Origin: Alistipes ihumii AP11
GTDB taxonomy: Bacteria; Bacteroidota; Bacteroidia; Bacteroidales; Rikenellaceae
Assembly (NCBI RefSeq): GCF_025144665.1
Contig: NZ_CP102294.1
Coordinates: 2,046,001 to 2,110,000, forward strand
Direction of reading: 5' to 3'
DNA: 64,000 bases
Below the pieces are notes generated by a model. That model worked only from the letters and a program-made list of their open reading frames with translations, did no database searches and was not told where the DNA came from. Positions 46,168-54,404 of this stretch are shown one piece after another; the stretch's first letter is position 1; each line of letters opens with the position of its first letter. A program made the position numbers and the translations under genes.

Positions 46168-46186
46168 ATGTCTCTTTTGTTTTCGG

Positions 46187-46217
46187 CAAAGATAACGGGA
46201 CACGACCGGTTGCGAAA
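46187..46217 (-). promoter_or_regulatory. Promoter of the flavodoxin operon
   Basis: On the minus strand: TTTC, 19 bases, TATCTTTG (46194-46187). Confidence 0.75.
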
Positions 46218-46542
46218 TACCTAAACATAGGGAAACGAGCGGCCGGAGATACCTGGAACCGGAGGAGGCCCTTGGGGGCCGAACGTAGATCGTCCGGCGG
46301 CGGACGGTTTCCGAAACCTCCGGCCCGGGACGTCGACAGGAGCGTGCGGCGAAACGTTTCGGCCGGAGCGGCCGTTCGGACGCGTTCCCGGACGCATTCC
46401 CGGACCCGTGTCCGGGCGGACGGCGGGGCTTTCGGCTGCCCTTGCTTGATTGGAATCTGATTGCAGCCGCGTCTGCTGGGATGTTCCGGCGGCAGCGAGC
46501 GTTCCGGCATAACATGGAAACGGTACGGACTGTTCTCCGGAT
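46218..46542 (-). other. Spacer between the PH-like gene and the flavodoxin promoter
   Basis: 325 GC-rich bases. No gene is supported. Confidence 0.4.
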
Positions 46543-47046
46543 TCAGAGCGAGTTCTCGTGCGCCGTCCGGACGAAAGCGTGGCGGAGGCTTGACGAGGCT
46601 TGCGCGAGCCGGAAAGTCAGCTTCCGCCCTTCCGTCGTCGTCAGACGCAGGCCGTATCGCCCCGACGGATCGAGAGCGGCCACCGATGCCGAAGGCAGCG
46701 CGAAGACCGTTTTCTTCTTCCCGAAAATCGATCCGACGAAAATCAGCCGCCGGTCCGTCAGTACCAACCGGCCTCCGTGCAGACCGTACGTGGCCGCGCT
46801 ACCGGCCAGCAGGACCTCTCCCGGCTCCATATCGGGCCGGATCCTGTCGTAGCGGGCTATTTTCTGCCGAATCCAGGTCGCGTAGACATAGCTGATTATC
46901 CAGCTTAAAAGAATGACGCCGGCCATGTTCAGCGCCAGATAGGACGGCGACGCATTCGGTCCGGGATGGACGAGCAGCCGGTAAGCGCCCAGTACGAGGG
47001 CGAATTTCCAAAAAAAGGAGCGGCGGATGTGCGTTGTTCGGTTCAT
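46543..47046 (-). CDS. Small membrane protein with PH/GRAM-like domain
   Basis: A 167-residue protein starting at MNRTTHIRRSF. Two N-terminal membrane helices (about 12-26 and 36-57) precede a PH-like sheet: EPGEVLLAGSAATYGLHGGRLVLTDRRLIFVGSIFGKKKTVFALPSASVAALDP. LVLTDRRLIFV is the recognisable bacterial PH/GRAM strand. Function is unknown. It stands alone with an AT-rich promoter region. Confidence 0.72.
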   Translation of the reverse strand: MNRTTHIRRSFFWKFALVLGAYRLLVHPGPNASPSYLALNMAGVILLSWIISYVYATWIRQKIARYDRIRPDMEPGEVLLAGSAATYGLHGGRLVLTDRRLIFVGSIFGKKKTVFALPSASVAALDPSGRYGLRLTTTEGRKLTFRLAQASSSLRHAFVRTAHENSL

Positions 47047-47084
47047 CGGGTGAGATTTTGAAGGTTTATGTTCGTATTCGTTCC

Positions 47085-47115
47085 CCAATATAAGAATTAA
47101 AATATTTGTTTGCAA
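47085..47115 (-). promoter_or_regulatory. Promoter of the PH-like gene
   Basis: On the minus strand: TTGC, 19 bases, TATATTGG. Both boxes are one or two bases off consensus. Confidence 0.45.
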
Positions 47116-47488
47116 GCGGTTCGGCGTTTCGGGCTTTGGTGTTTCCGGTTCGGCTGCGCAGTGGCGCTTCTTGGGGGGCTTGAAAAATAGGACTCGAGCG
47201 TGCTTGCCGCTATCGGCGGTCGGAGACCGTACTCCCGGCCGGGGAATGCGGCGTGCCGGCCGTTGTTCGGAACGGACCCGGACTTGAGTTCCGGAACCGA
47301 AAAGTCCTTGTTCCGATCCGGCCGCGTTGCCATGCCGCTTTCTGAACAGAACCTTGAGGCCGGCTCTTCTTTCCCGATAATTTTCGTAACTTGCCCGCCG
47401 GAAACGTTTTCCCGCCCGGCTCGTGCCGTTCTCGTTCCGGCGTGTCGTTTCCAAAGTAAGAATAGGGTATTAGGAAAAAAGAAGCTTT
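47116..47488 (+). other. Divergent spacer before the CDF gene
   Basis: About 370 bases, no gene. It separates the minus-strand PH-like gene from the plus-strand zinc exporter. Confidence 0.4.
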
Positions 47489-48391
47489 ATGGGACACGAT
47501 CATCACCATCATCTGCCGGTCGACCATCTGAACAGGGCTTTCGTGGTCGGCATCGTGCTGAATTTGGTTTTCGTCTGCGTCGAGTTCGGGGCCGGGGTCT
47601 GGCTCGACTCGGTCGCGCTGATCTCGGATGCCGGGCATAACCTGAGCGACGTGGTCAGTCTGGTGCTGTCGCTGATCGCTTTCCGGCTGGCTCGCGTGAA
47701 GCCTACGGCGAGCTATACCTACGGTTATCGGAAGAGTACCGTGCTCGTCTCGCTGCTCAACGCCTGCATTCTGCTCGTGGCCGTCGGCGTGATTCTGGTC
47801 GAGAGCGTCCGCAAACTGTATGATCCGCAGCCTGTCGACGGCGACAGTATCGCGTGGGTGGCCGGCATCGGCATCGTGATCAATGCGTTCACGGCCTGGC
47901 TGTTTATCCGCGATAAGGAGAAGGACCTGAATGTCAAGGGGGCTTATCTGCATATGGCGGCCGACACGCTCGTGTCGGTGGGCGTGCTCGTGTCGGGAAT
48001 CGTCATCCGGCTCACGGGATGGTATGCGATCGATCCGGTTGTCGGCATCGCGATCGCCTTGGTAATCTTGTTTTCCACGTCTAAGCTGTTGCATGACAGC
48101 CTGCGCCTGTCGCTGGACGGCGTGCCCGTCGGAATCGACAGCGAACGCGTGCGGCGCTCCATTACGGAGACCGACCCGCGTATCGAGGATGTGCACCATG
48201 TGCACATCTGGGCGATCAGTACGACGCAGAACGCCCTGACGGCGCATGTCGTAGTCCGGTCGCTGGACGATGCCGAAGAGCTCAAGCATGAGATCAAGCA
48301 CCGGCTGGAGCACGAAGGAATCGGTCATGCGACGCTTGAGTTCGAGCTTTGCGGCGAACATTGCGCGAAGGAGTGCCCGGAATGCAGGTAA
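47489..48391 (+). CDS. Cation diffusion facilitator, zinc exporter type
   Basis: A 300-residue CDF (ZitB/CzcD-like) that exports Zn2+ against protons. Six membrane helices are visible. The transport-site ligands are HNLSD in helix 2 (DAGHNLSDVV) and HMAAD in helix 5. The N-terminus is His-rich (MGHDHHHH), and the cytoplasmic C-terminal ferredoxin-like domain ends in CGEHCAKECPEC, a likely extra metal site. It is a monocistronic gene. Confidence 0.95.
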   Translation: MGHDHHHHLPVDHLNRAFVVGIVLNLVFVCVEFGAGVWLDSVALISDAGHNLSDVVSLVLSLIAFRLARVKPTASYTYGYRKSTVLVSLLNACILLVAVGVILVESVRKLYDPQPVDGDSIAWVAGIGIVINAFTAWLFIRDKEKDLNVKGAYLHMAADTLVSVGVLVSGIVIRLTGWYAIDPVVGIAIALVILFSTSKLLHDSLRLSLDGVPVGIDSERVRRSITETDPRIEDVHHVHIWAISTTQNALTAHVVVRSLDDAEELKHEIKHRLEHEGIGHATLEFELCGEHCAKECPECR

Positions 48392-48648
48392 GCCCGAGCA
48401 CGTGCGACGCAGTCGCTGCGGCGACCGCCGGGACGAGCGGGCGCCCGTAACCCCTCCGAGGCGAGCCGTCGGACTTGTGAATCGGTAGCGCGCGTTTCAT
48501 TATTTCGTTGTTGTGCGGCGATAGGGTACCGTTGTCGCTCCTTAACTCGTTTCGTGTTGCTGGCCGATTCCCTTCGCGGATATTTTCGTGCCGTCGCGAT
48601 CCGTTCTCGCCGTATGCACACAAAATTTGAAGAAAAATTCGCGCGAAC

Positions 48649-48679
48649 TTTCAAAATATCGCGGATTTGTATATCTTCG
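48649..48679 (+). promoter_or_regulatory. Promoter of tRNA-Ser(CGA)
   Basis: TTTC (48649-48652), 19 bases, TATCTTCG (48672-48679), 11 bases before the mature tRNA. Confidence 0.7.
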
Positions 48680-48690
48680 CACCCGGAAAT

Positions 48691-48782
48691 GGAGAGATGC
48701 CGGAGTGGTCGAACGGGGCAGACTCGAAATCTGTTGAACTGCTTATGTGGTTCCTAGGGTTCGAATCCCTATCTCTCCGCCA
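48691..48782 (+). tRNA. tRNA-Ser (anticodon CGA), CCA encoded
   Basis: Acceptor GGAGAGA/TCTCTCC with discriminator G and encoded CCA at 48780-48782. Anticodon loop CTCGAAA, CGA at 48725-48727; long variable arm; T-loop TTCGAAT. It reads TCG. The following 2.8 kb is AT-richer and contains element relics, so the tRNA 3' end may have been an attachment site. Confidence 0.95.
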
Positions 48783-48814
48783 CGTTGAAAGCCAAGAGGC
48801 GACAACGATAGGTC

Positions 48815-48852
48815 AAATCCTGCAGGATCAAATACTTGCAGGATTTTTTCTT
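48815..48852 (+). terminator. Terminator of tRNA-Ser(CGA)
   Basis: AAATCCTGCA (48815-48824) with TGCAGGATTT (48837-48846), then TTTCTTTTTT. Confidence 0.88.
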
Positions 48853-49117
48853 TTTTGGGGTATCGTCAAAACCAGCGCGAAAAAGGCTCTGAAACAGGTA
48901 GCAGAGTATCCAAATCGTTACCTGAAGACCTTACACCCGATCAGGTAACGATTTGTCCGGAATTGTCTTATTTGCAGTCGAATATGGCTAAGAGGATCTG
49001 TCGAGACGAAAAACGGGGTCAGTAATTTTGTAAACATTATAATTCCCTTTTTGTATGGACAAATAAACCGGTCTTCTTTCCATTAGATAGAACGATCCGG
49101 AATAGGATATCGAACGT
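48853..49117 (+). other. Scar downstream of tRNA-Ser(CGA)
   Basis: No intact gene. It contains the perfect 15-bp inverted repeat at 48911-48955 and AT-rich DNA unlike the flanks. Confidence 0.45.
48911..48955. repeat. Perfect 15-bp inverted repeat
   Basis: CAAATCGTTACCTGA (48911-48925) and TCAGGTAACGATTTG (48941-48955) are exact complements around a 15-base spacer. There is no T-run, so it looks more like a protein-binding or recombination site than a terminator. Confidence 0.8.
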
Positions 49118-49317
49118 ATGTTGGAATATTATCATCGTAAGGGCTATTCCGACAGTTGGATCAATCAACGACTGCAATCTATCGAGATTCGCAAGGAACT
49201 GACCGACGAATGGGAACGGCGCGTCGTTAAAAAGGCCGGAAATATGCCGTTTTAACCGGTATCATCACGCTGACGGCACCGTTCGTCATGGCCGTATGGG
49301 GGGTGTATCGGGATTGA
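49118..49317 (+). pseudogene. DinD/Bro-N-type antirepressor relic, frameshifted
   Basis: The first frame from ATG 49118 encodes a 45-residue piece, MLEYYHRKGYSDSW then INQRLQSIEIRKELTDEWER, ending at TAA 49253. This matches from memory the middle of DNA-damage-inducible protein D/Bro-N proteins of Bacteroidetes prophages. After WERR the match continues in another frame (GRKYAVLTGIITL) to a stop near 49317. Both ends of the family are missing. It is a decayed fragment of a mobile-element gene. Confidence 0.7.
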
Positions 49318-49379
49318 AACATCTTCGGTCTAAAAAGTAACGATACACAAAATATAAATCCTTTCTCTCGGGAGGAGAT

Positions 49380-49422
49380 ATAAATCAGGGGATAGAATTG
49401 CAAACTCTATCCCCTGATTTAT
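49380..49422. repeat. Perfect 17-bp hairpin
   Basis: ATAAATCAGGGGATAGA (49380-49396) and its exact complement (49406-49422) with a 9-base loop. It may be a terminator of the lost element but has no following T-run. Confidence 0.78.
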
Positions 49423-49545
49423 GTTACAGGCCGAATCCGCGTTTTACTTTCGGTCCGGGTTTATGATTTTCTCCAGTAACGTTCGGCTTTAGCGAATCCG
49501 ATCTACTTTCTTTTATCGTAATACGCCGGTAGCCCGATTTTTGTT

Positions 49546-49908
49546 TTGCCGGAGCAACGAGATCGATTTTTCGCAGACCGAGGGTCTGTAGCGGCTGCCC
49601 GTTCTTGCTGGTACGACCCGGACCGGGAAATGTGGAAGGATCCGGTCTTTCTCGCCTCCTACCGGGTCCGCATCCGTTTCCATACGGACGGCACGGCCGA
49701 AGAGTACGAGGTTGAGTTCACGACGATTCGCGGCTGTTATCGTTTCGATTCTCGGCGCGGGATGATGACATGGGAAAATGGCGAGCACTGTGTCGTTTCG
49801 CTGATGCCCTCGTATATGACGGAGGTCATTTATGAGCCGGTAGCGTGGAAACACGCCTGCGAGGAGACGTATAAGTTCGTATACGCACGTTTGTCCGTTA
49901 TGAATTGA
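49546..49908 (+). CDS. Hypothetical protein, possibly truncated
   Basis: A 120-residue frame of unknown family. The convincing part starts at WYDPDREMWKDPVFLASYRVRIRFHTDGTAEEYEVEF and continues TTIRGCYRFDSRRGMMTWENGEHCVVSLMPSYMTEVIYEP, an alternating beta pattern like small lipocalin-type or DUF proteins. The first 20 residues are less protein-like, and no signal peptide is present, so the 5' part may be lost or frameshifted. It lies in the scar behind tRNA-Ser. Confidence 0.5.
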   Translation: MPEQRDRFFADRGSVAAARSCWYDPDREMWKDPVFLASYRVRIRFHTDGTAEEYEVEFTTIRGCYRFDSRRGMMTWENGEHCVVSLMPSYMTEVIYEPVAWKHACEETYKFVYARLSVMN

Positions 49909-50457
49909 GCCGACCTCGGATAAAAACGGATCGAAACCGGGTTACGCAGACTTCGTTTATAAAAGCGGTTCTCGTGCAGTCTGTGCTTTTCCCCTTTCAT
50001 ACGTTAAGGCTTTCGTTGTCCGGGGGCGCGGGGACCGGCCGTTCGGTTTTGGCTTCGACTCGGAACAGACTGAAAATTTCCGGTTTGTCGGAGTGGTAAG
50101 TTTCTTATTAATAAATTATTATGTCTTGCGCCTTTTTGTGCCGCATCATCTTTTGGCATCAGTTCCGAGGCGGTTTTCCGGTCGATTTTTCCGGTTTTTT
50201 TACAGAGCCAGCAGTTCGGCTTCTTTCGTCCGTGTACTGCCGGCAATCTGTTCCTCCAAAGAAGGCTTGGGGCCGTTTGGTACGTTTGGGCGTAACGGTC
50301 GGCTTAAAATATGCAATGCGCTACGATATGAAAGTTCCGTAAAATGGCCGATCGGAAGATTGGCTTTCTTTTTATATGTGTAGTATATTATTCAGTAGAT
50401 TCGATATACGAATCCTTATAACGCTCACCCGTAAGTCTAACCATAAATCCCAATCTT
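49909..50457 (+). other. 549-base AT-rich region before the RteC-like gene
   Basis: No gene is seen. It includes a 17-base palindrome GATTCGatataCGAATC around 50398-50414, and a leader-like CTAACCATAAATCCC at 50437-50451 just before the next ATG, related to the motif at 16351. Confidence 0.45.
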
Positions 50458-51018
50458 ATGAAAAACACCCAAACTTTTTCCAACAAAATGGTCGACCTGA
50501 CCGGTATGCAGGATTACGAACGAATTACGGCTGAGTTCAACCGCTTGACAAAAGACTATTATGCGAAGGAAAAGAATCCCGTTCAGCGGTTCCGCACTTT
50601 GCGCCAAATACGGATCAGACTTGCGTCGGCTAAAAAGGTTTACGAGGTGGCCGGTAAAGAGAGCGAGTATATTATCCGCTTGTTGAAAAACGAAGAGGAG
50701 ATTGTTTTGATGTTCGCATCCCAGGCGAAAGATTCGGATCTTTCGCCGACCGAAAACAGAGCTTTACGTCTGAACTGGTCGGGCAAACAGATCGATTTGG
50801 TCGAGATCGTCTACGGTCTTTATGTCGGCCGGTGTATCAACGGAGGACGATGCGGCATTCAGGAGATTGCAGCCGTTTTCGAGCGATTGTTCGGTGTCAG
50901 ATTGCCGCATATCTACAACCGACTGTTGGCTATCCGAAACCGTAAAAACGGACGGACCCCGTTTTTGAAATGGCTCAGCGAGCAGATCGAGCGGGATGCC
51001 GACCAGAAAGACGAATAA
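50458..51018 (+). CDS. RteC-domain protein, short form
   Basis: A 186-residue protein. The second half resembles the RteC C-terminal domain: LNWSGKQIDLVEIVYGLYVGRCINGGRCGIQEIAAVFERLFGVRLPHIYNRLLAIRNRKNGRTPFLKWLSEQIER. RteC is the tetracycline-induced regulator of excision in CTnDOT-type conjugative transposons, about 280 residues long; this one is shorter at the N-terminus. No integrase, relaxase or excision gene is near, so it is either a relic or an independent regulator. GC is lower than its neighbours. Confidence 0.78.
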   Translation: MKNTQTFSNKMVDLTGMQDYERITAEFNRLTKDYYAKEKNPVQRFRTLRQIRIRLASAKKVYEVAGKESEYIIRLLKNEEEIVLMFASQAKDSDLSPTENRALRLNWSGKQIDLVEIVYGLYVGRCINGGRCGIQEIAAVFERLFGVRLPHIYNRLLAIRNRKNGRTPFLKWLSEQIERDADQKDE

Positions 51019-51640
51019 GTAAGTGACCCGTAATCGCCAAACAGAGGACAGGAGGCCCATCCTAGGCCCCTTGTCCTTCGTTTTGCAGCAAGGTCATCGT
51101 GCAAACGAATTCGCAGGAAAGAGAGAGTCCGTTGAATTCGGACCCACTGGGAGCGACTGCAGGAAAAGCCGTTCGTACCGCGAGCTTGCTTTTGTCCGCT
51201 CCCCTCATAGGTAAAGATTGAAGTACCAACGGACCGGAGGCAGTTAACGCCTTCCGTTTGAATATTCTGATATTTAAATTTTTCAATGTTACTCGGGTTT
51301 TCTCGGCGATTTGTTCTTTCGTGTTCGTTTTGGAATGATGGATCTGATTGTAGCTTTGATTAAAGAACGGCCCGATTTTTCATTTTTCGGTCCGATTTTT
51401 CCGCAAAACGAATGCAAACCGCTTGAAAAAGCTTTAGAACCGTGTGCGGTGAGATAAAATATGAAGTTCCTCTATGGGCTTTGCAATTTTTATTGTATTC
51501 ACGATTAGATTTTTATCGAATATTTCGTCATAAAAAACAGGGTAGTTACCATATACTTATCAAATCGATTCGTTTTCGTTTCCGACCTTCGTACAGCAAT
51601 CGCCCGACAACTATTATTCTACTGATTCAAACTTAGGATT
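51019..51640 (+). other. 622-base AT-rich region upstream of the secretion operon
   Basis: No gene is supported. It probably holds the operon promoter, but I could not find a full TTTG-N19-TAnnTTTG match. A short direct repeat (CCGATTTTTC) occurs around 51370-51403. Confidence 0.4.
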
Positions 51641-52051
51641 ATGACACGAATCGTTTCCCGACGTCTTCCCGCTTTTTCTCTGCCGGAGTTACTCGTTGTT
51701 TTGGTCATTATCGGGATTCTGGTACTGATCGCGCTGCCGAACCTGATGCCGCTCATCTCGCGGGCCAAGAGCACCGAAGCCCAGCAGCAGCTCGTTTTTC
51801 TGCACACGCTCGAGAAGAACAACTTCTACACCTACTCGAAGTATTCCGCCTCGCTCGAGGAGCTGGGCTTCGAGCAGCAGCCTCTGGTCACCGAGGGCGG
51901 TCATGCCAACTACCGCATCGAGATCGTCGAGGCTTCGGAGCGGGGATTCCGGGCTACGGCGACGGCCGTGGTGGATTTCGACGGCGACGGCGAGTACAAT
52001 GTCTGGGAGATCGATCAGGACAAAAACCTGAAAGAGACCGTCAAAGACTGA
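51641..52051 (+). CDS. Major pseudopilin, GspG-like
   Basis: A 136-residue prepilin. The leader is MTRIVSRRLPA with predicted cleavage A11|F12 and the conserved Glu at +5 (FSLPELLVVLVIIGIL, E16). The mature protein is small, with an acidic D-F-D-G-D-G-E loop near the C-terminus that recalls the calcium site of GspG. It would form the pseudopilus of a type II secretion or pilus-like machine. It is the first gene of the cluster. Confidence 0.9.
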   Translation: MTRIVSRRLPAFSLPELLVVLVIIGILVLIALPNLMPLISRAKSTEAQQQLVFLHTLEKNNFYTYSKYSASLEELGFEQQPLVTEGGHANYRIEIVEASERGFRATATAVVDFDGDGEYNVWEIDQDKNLKETVKD

Positions 52052-52148
52052 CCGGCAAACCGAACACGCAAACCTTTTTATAATCGGAGATCGGAGCAGC
52101 CGGTCCCGATCCCGGTCCCGATCGAATCCCATTACATTTTAACGAACG

Positions 52149-52631
52149 ATGTGGCCACAAGCTCTATATCTGCTCCCGGTCGTTCCGGCCCTCTCGCTGG
52201 CCGTGTCGGATTTCCGGCATCGGAGTATTCAGGCTTACGGGCTTGCCGCATTCGCTTCATGCGTATTGTCTACCGCTGTACTCATGTTGCCGGCACGGAC
52301 GATACTGTACAATATGCTGACGAACGTATTGCTGCTGGGATGGATGTTCGGCGGCGTGTGGGTATATCTCCGCTTACGTTACCAGCGACAAGCAAATCTC
52401 TTTCGACAATACATCGGTTCGGGAGACGTGTGGTTCCTCTTGCTGCTGACCCCTCTTTTCGCTTTGCCGGTCTATGTCGTGCTGCTTCTGTGCGGCTTCG
52501 CCTGCGGATTGCTCTACGGGACCTTCGTGCGGATCTTTTTCCGGAAAGAGACGACGATTCCGCTGGTTACGTTTCTAAGCCTGCCGCTGACCGCTTATAT
52601 GTCGTACCGCTTTTACCTTTCGCTGCCATGA
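52149..52631 (+). CDS. Minimal A24-family prepilin peptidase
   Basis: A 160-residue polytopic membrane protein. The aspartyl active-site pair of the A24 family is visible: Asp21 in VSDFRHRSI and Asp93 in GSGDVW (GxGD). The usual N-terminal Cys-rich methyltransferase domain of PilD/GspO is absent, so it resembles archaeal/TadV-like minimal forms. It would cleave the four pseudopilins of this cluster. It ends in an ATGA overlap with gspE. Confidence 0.82.
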   Translation: MWPQALYLLPVVPALSLAVSDFRHRSIQAYGLAAFASCVLSTAVLMLPARTILYNMLTNVLLLGWMFGGVWVYLRLRYQRQANLFRQYIGSGDVWFLLLLTPLFALPVYVVLLLCGFACGLLYGTFVRIFFRKETTIPLVTFLSLPLTAYMSYRFYLSLP

Positions 52632-54292
52632 CCCTTCCCGAGCGCATACCGACCGAAATCGTGCAGTTGTTCGCTTCCGTCGAGGCGTGGAATTACCGGC
52701 TCGTGCCTTACGCGCGTAAGGATGGGGCCGTATTGTGCGCAGGGGAACGGGGACGCGACTACGCTTCCGTGTCACAGGAGATCGAGGTGCTGTCCGGATT
52801 CCGGGTACAGATCGAGCCGGTCGGGCCGGACGAGCTCTCCCTGCTGCTGAATCGCTACTACCGCCGGGAGGAGACTCGCCCGATATCGGGGCGGACGGCC
52901 GACTTGAGCCGCATCGGCAGCGGACAGGGCTTTCTTACGGACCTGATCGGCGAAGCATTCGACGAATATGCGAGCGACATCCATTTCGAGCCCTACGAGG
53001 AGCGCTGTCGCATCCGCCTGCGCATCGACGGCAAGCTCGTCGAGAAGTACGTGCTCGACCGGAGCGGTTACGCCTCGATCGTCAACCAAATCAAGATCAT
53101 GGCGAACATGGATATTTCGGAGCGCCGCCTGCCGCAGGACGGGCGCATCCTCTACCACCGGGGCGATCGCAAGTTCGACCTGCGCGTCTCGTCGCTTCCG
53201 ACGATTTACGGAGAGAAAGTCGTGCTGCGCCTGCTGACGCGCCATGCCGAGTTGCTGGAGCTCTCGAACCTCGGTTTCTCGGAGCGGCAGCTCGCCGACT
53301 ACGAGTCGGCCATCGCGCGCCCGCACGGCATGGCGCTAATCACCGGACCTACCGGTTCGGGCAAGAGCACGACGCTCTATGCGACGCTCCGGCGGCTGAA
53401 CCGCGAGTCGGGCAACATCCTTACGATCGAGGACCCGGTCGAATACACGCTCGAGGGAGTGAACCAGGTACAGCTCAAAGAGGAGATCGGCCTGACCTTC
53501 GGCGCTGCGCTGCGCACCTTTCTGCGTCAGGACCCGGACATCATCATGCTCGGCGAGATCCGCGACGCCGATACGGCGGCGATGGCGATCCGCAGCTCGC
53601 TGACGGGCCATCTCGTGTTCTCGACGATCCATACGAACAGCGCATGGGGCAGCGTCTCGCGGCTGCGGGACATGGGCGTGCATCCGTACCTGCTCTCCGG
53701 CACGCTGATCCTTTGCGCCGCGCAGCGGCTCGTCCGCCTGCTGTGTCCCGACTGTAAAAAGGAGGCGATGCTGACCGAGCCGGAATACGAACAAATATAC
53801 GGTCAGCCGAGGTACTCCGATAGAAAGGGCACGGGAGAACGGATCTCGGAAGCCGCAGCCCCGGGCGACGATGCGGACGCGAACCGGACGGAGCCTTTCC
53901 CGCCGGCTGGCCCGCGCGACGGCGCAGGCCGTATACCCGCTTCGGGGAGAACCGGACCGCAGCCGGCCGGGAAAGCGGCCCGCAACGACTCCGGCCATCC
54001 GTCGCCCCCGACCGGCTCCGCATCATGCGGAACGGGGGATGCGCCTGCCCGGACGCACTTCCGTCCCGTCGGCTGCGAGCGATGTTACTACACGGGCTAC
54101 CGGGGCCGCCGGGCGATCTACGAGGTGATCCCGATCGACGACGAGCTCGCCGAGGCCGTTCGCGAGAGCCGTCCCGATATCGCCCCGCTGCTCAAGAAAC
54201 GTGGCATCACCACGCTGAAAGACTCGGCCCTCGATCTGTTCCTTTCCGGGCAGACGTCACTCGAGGAGGTACTGCCGCTGCTCAGGGAGTGA
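52628..54292 (+). CDS. Secretion/pilus assembly ATPase, GspE/PilB family
   Basis: A 554-residue cytoplasmic hexameric ATPase. The start at 52628 overlaps the peptidase stop. A short N-terminal domain (to about 95) precedes the motor: SDIHFEPYEERCRIRLRIDG, Walker A GPTGSGKST (240-248), DPDIIMLGEIRD (Walker B) and GHLVFSTIHTN. The zinc tetracysteine is CPDC (373-376) and CERC (483-486), but about 106 residues, mostly Gly/Pro/Ser/Ala, lie between the pairs instead of about 30. Confidence 0.95.
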   Translation: MTLPERIPTEIVQLFASVEAWNYRLVPYARKDGAVLCAGERGRDYASVSQEIEVLSGFRVQIEPVGPDELSLLLNRYYRREETRPISGRTADLSRIGSGQGFLTDLIGEAFDEYASDIHFEPYEERCRIRLRIDGKLVEKYVLDRSGYASIVNQIKIMANMDISERRLPQDGRILYHRGDRKFDLRVSSLPTIYGEKVVLRLLTRHAELLELSNLGFSERQLADYESAIARPHGMALITGPTGSGKSTTLYATLRRLNRESGNILTIEDPVEYTLEGVNQVQLKEEIGLTFGAALRTFLRQDPDIIMLGEIRDADTAAMAIRSSLTGHLVFSTIHTNSAWGSVSRLRDMGVHPYLLSGTLILCAAQRLVRLLCPDCKKEAMLTEPEYEQIYGQPRYSDRKGTGERISEAAAPGDDADANRTEPFPPAGPRDGAGRIPASGRTGPQPAGKAARNDSGHPSPPTGSASCGTGDAPARTHFRPVGCERCYYTGYRGRRAIYEVIPIDDELAEAVRESRPDIAPLLKKRGITTLKDSALDLFLSGQTSLEEVLPLLRE

Positions 54293-54404
54293 ATACGGAT
54301 CACGCATCGATAATCCATACGCCGCTCATACTCCGAATCGCCTAAACGAACGACCCGACACTACCTATTTTATTCGATACGACCTGCCCAATAACCCGCA
54401 ACCT

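Noticed and set aside
33601-48852. Near-identical hairpins after the two tRNA-Ser genes as possible mobile repeats
   Set aside because: Both are ordinary intrinsic terminators with T-runs; similarity is limited to the stem.
48667-48948. Short ORF overlapping tRNA-Ser(CGA)
   Set aside because: It is translation of the tRNA and its terminator.
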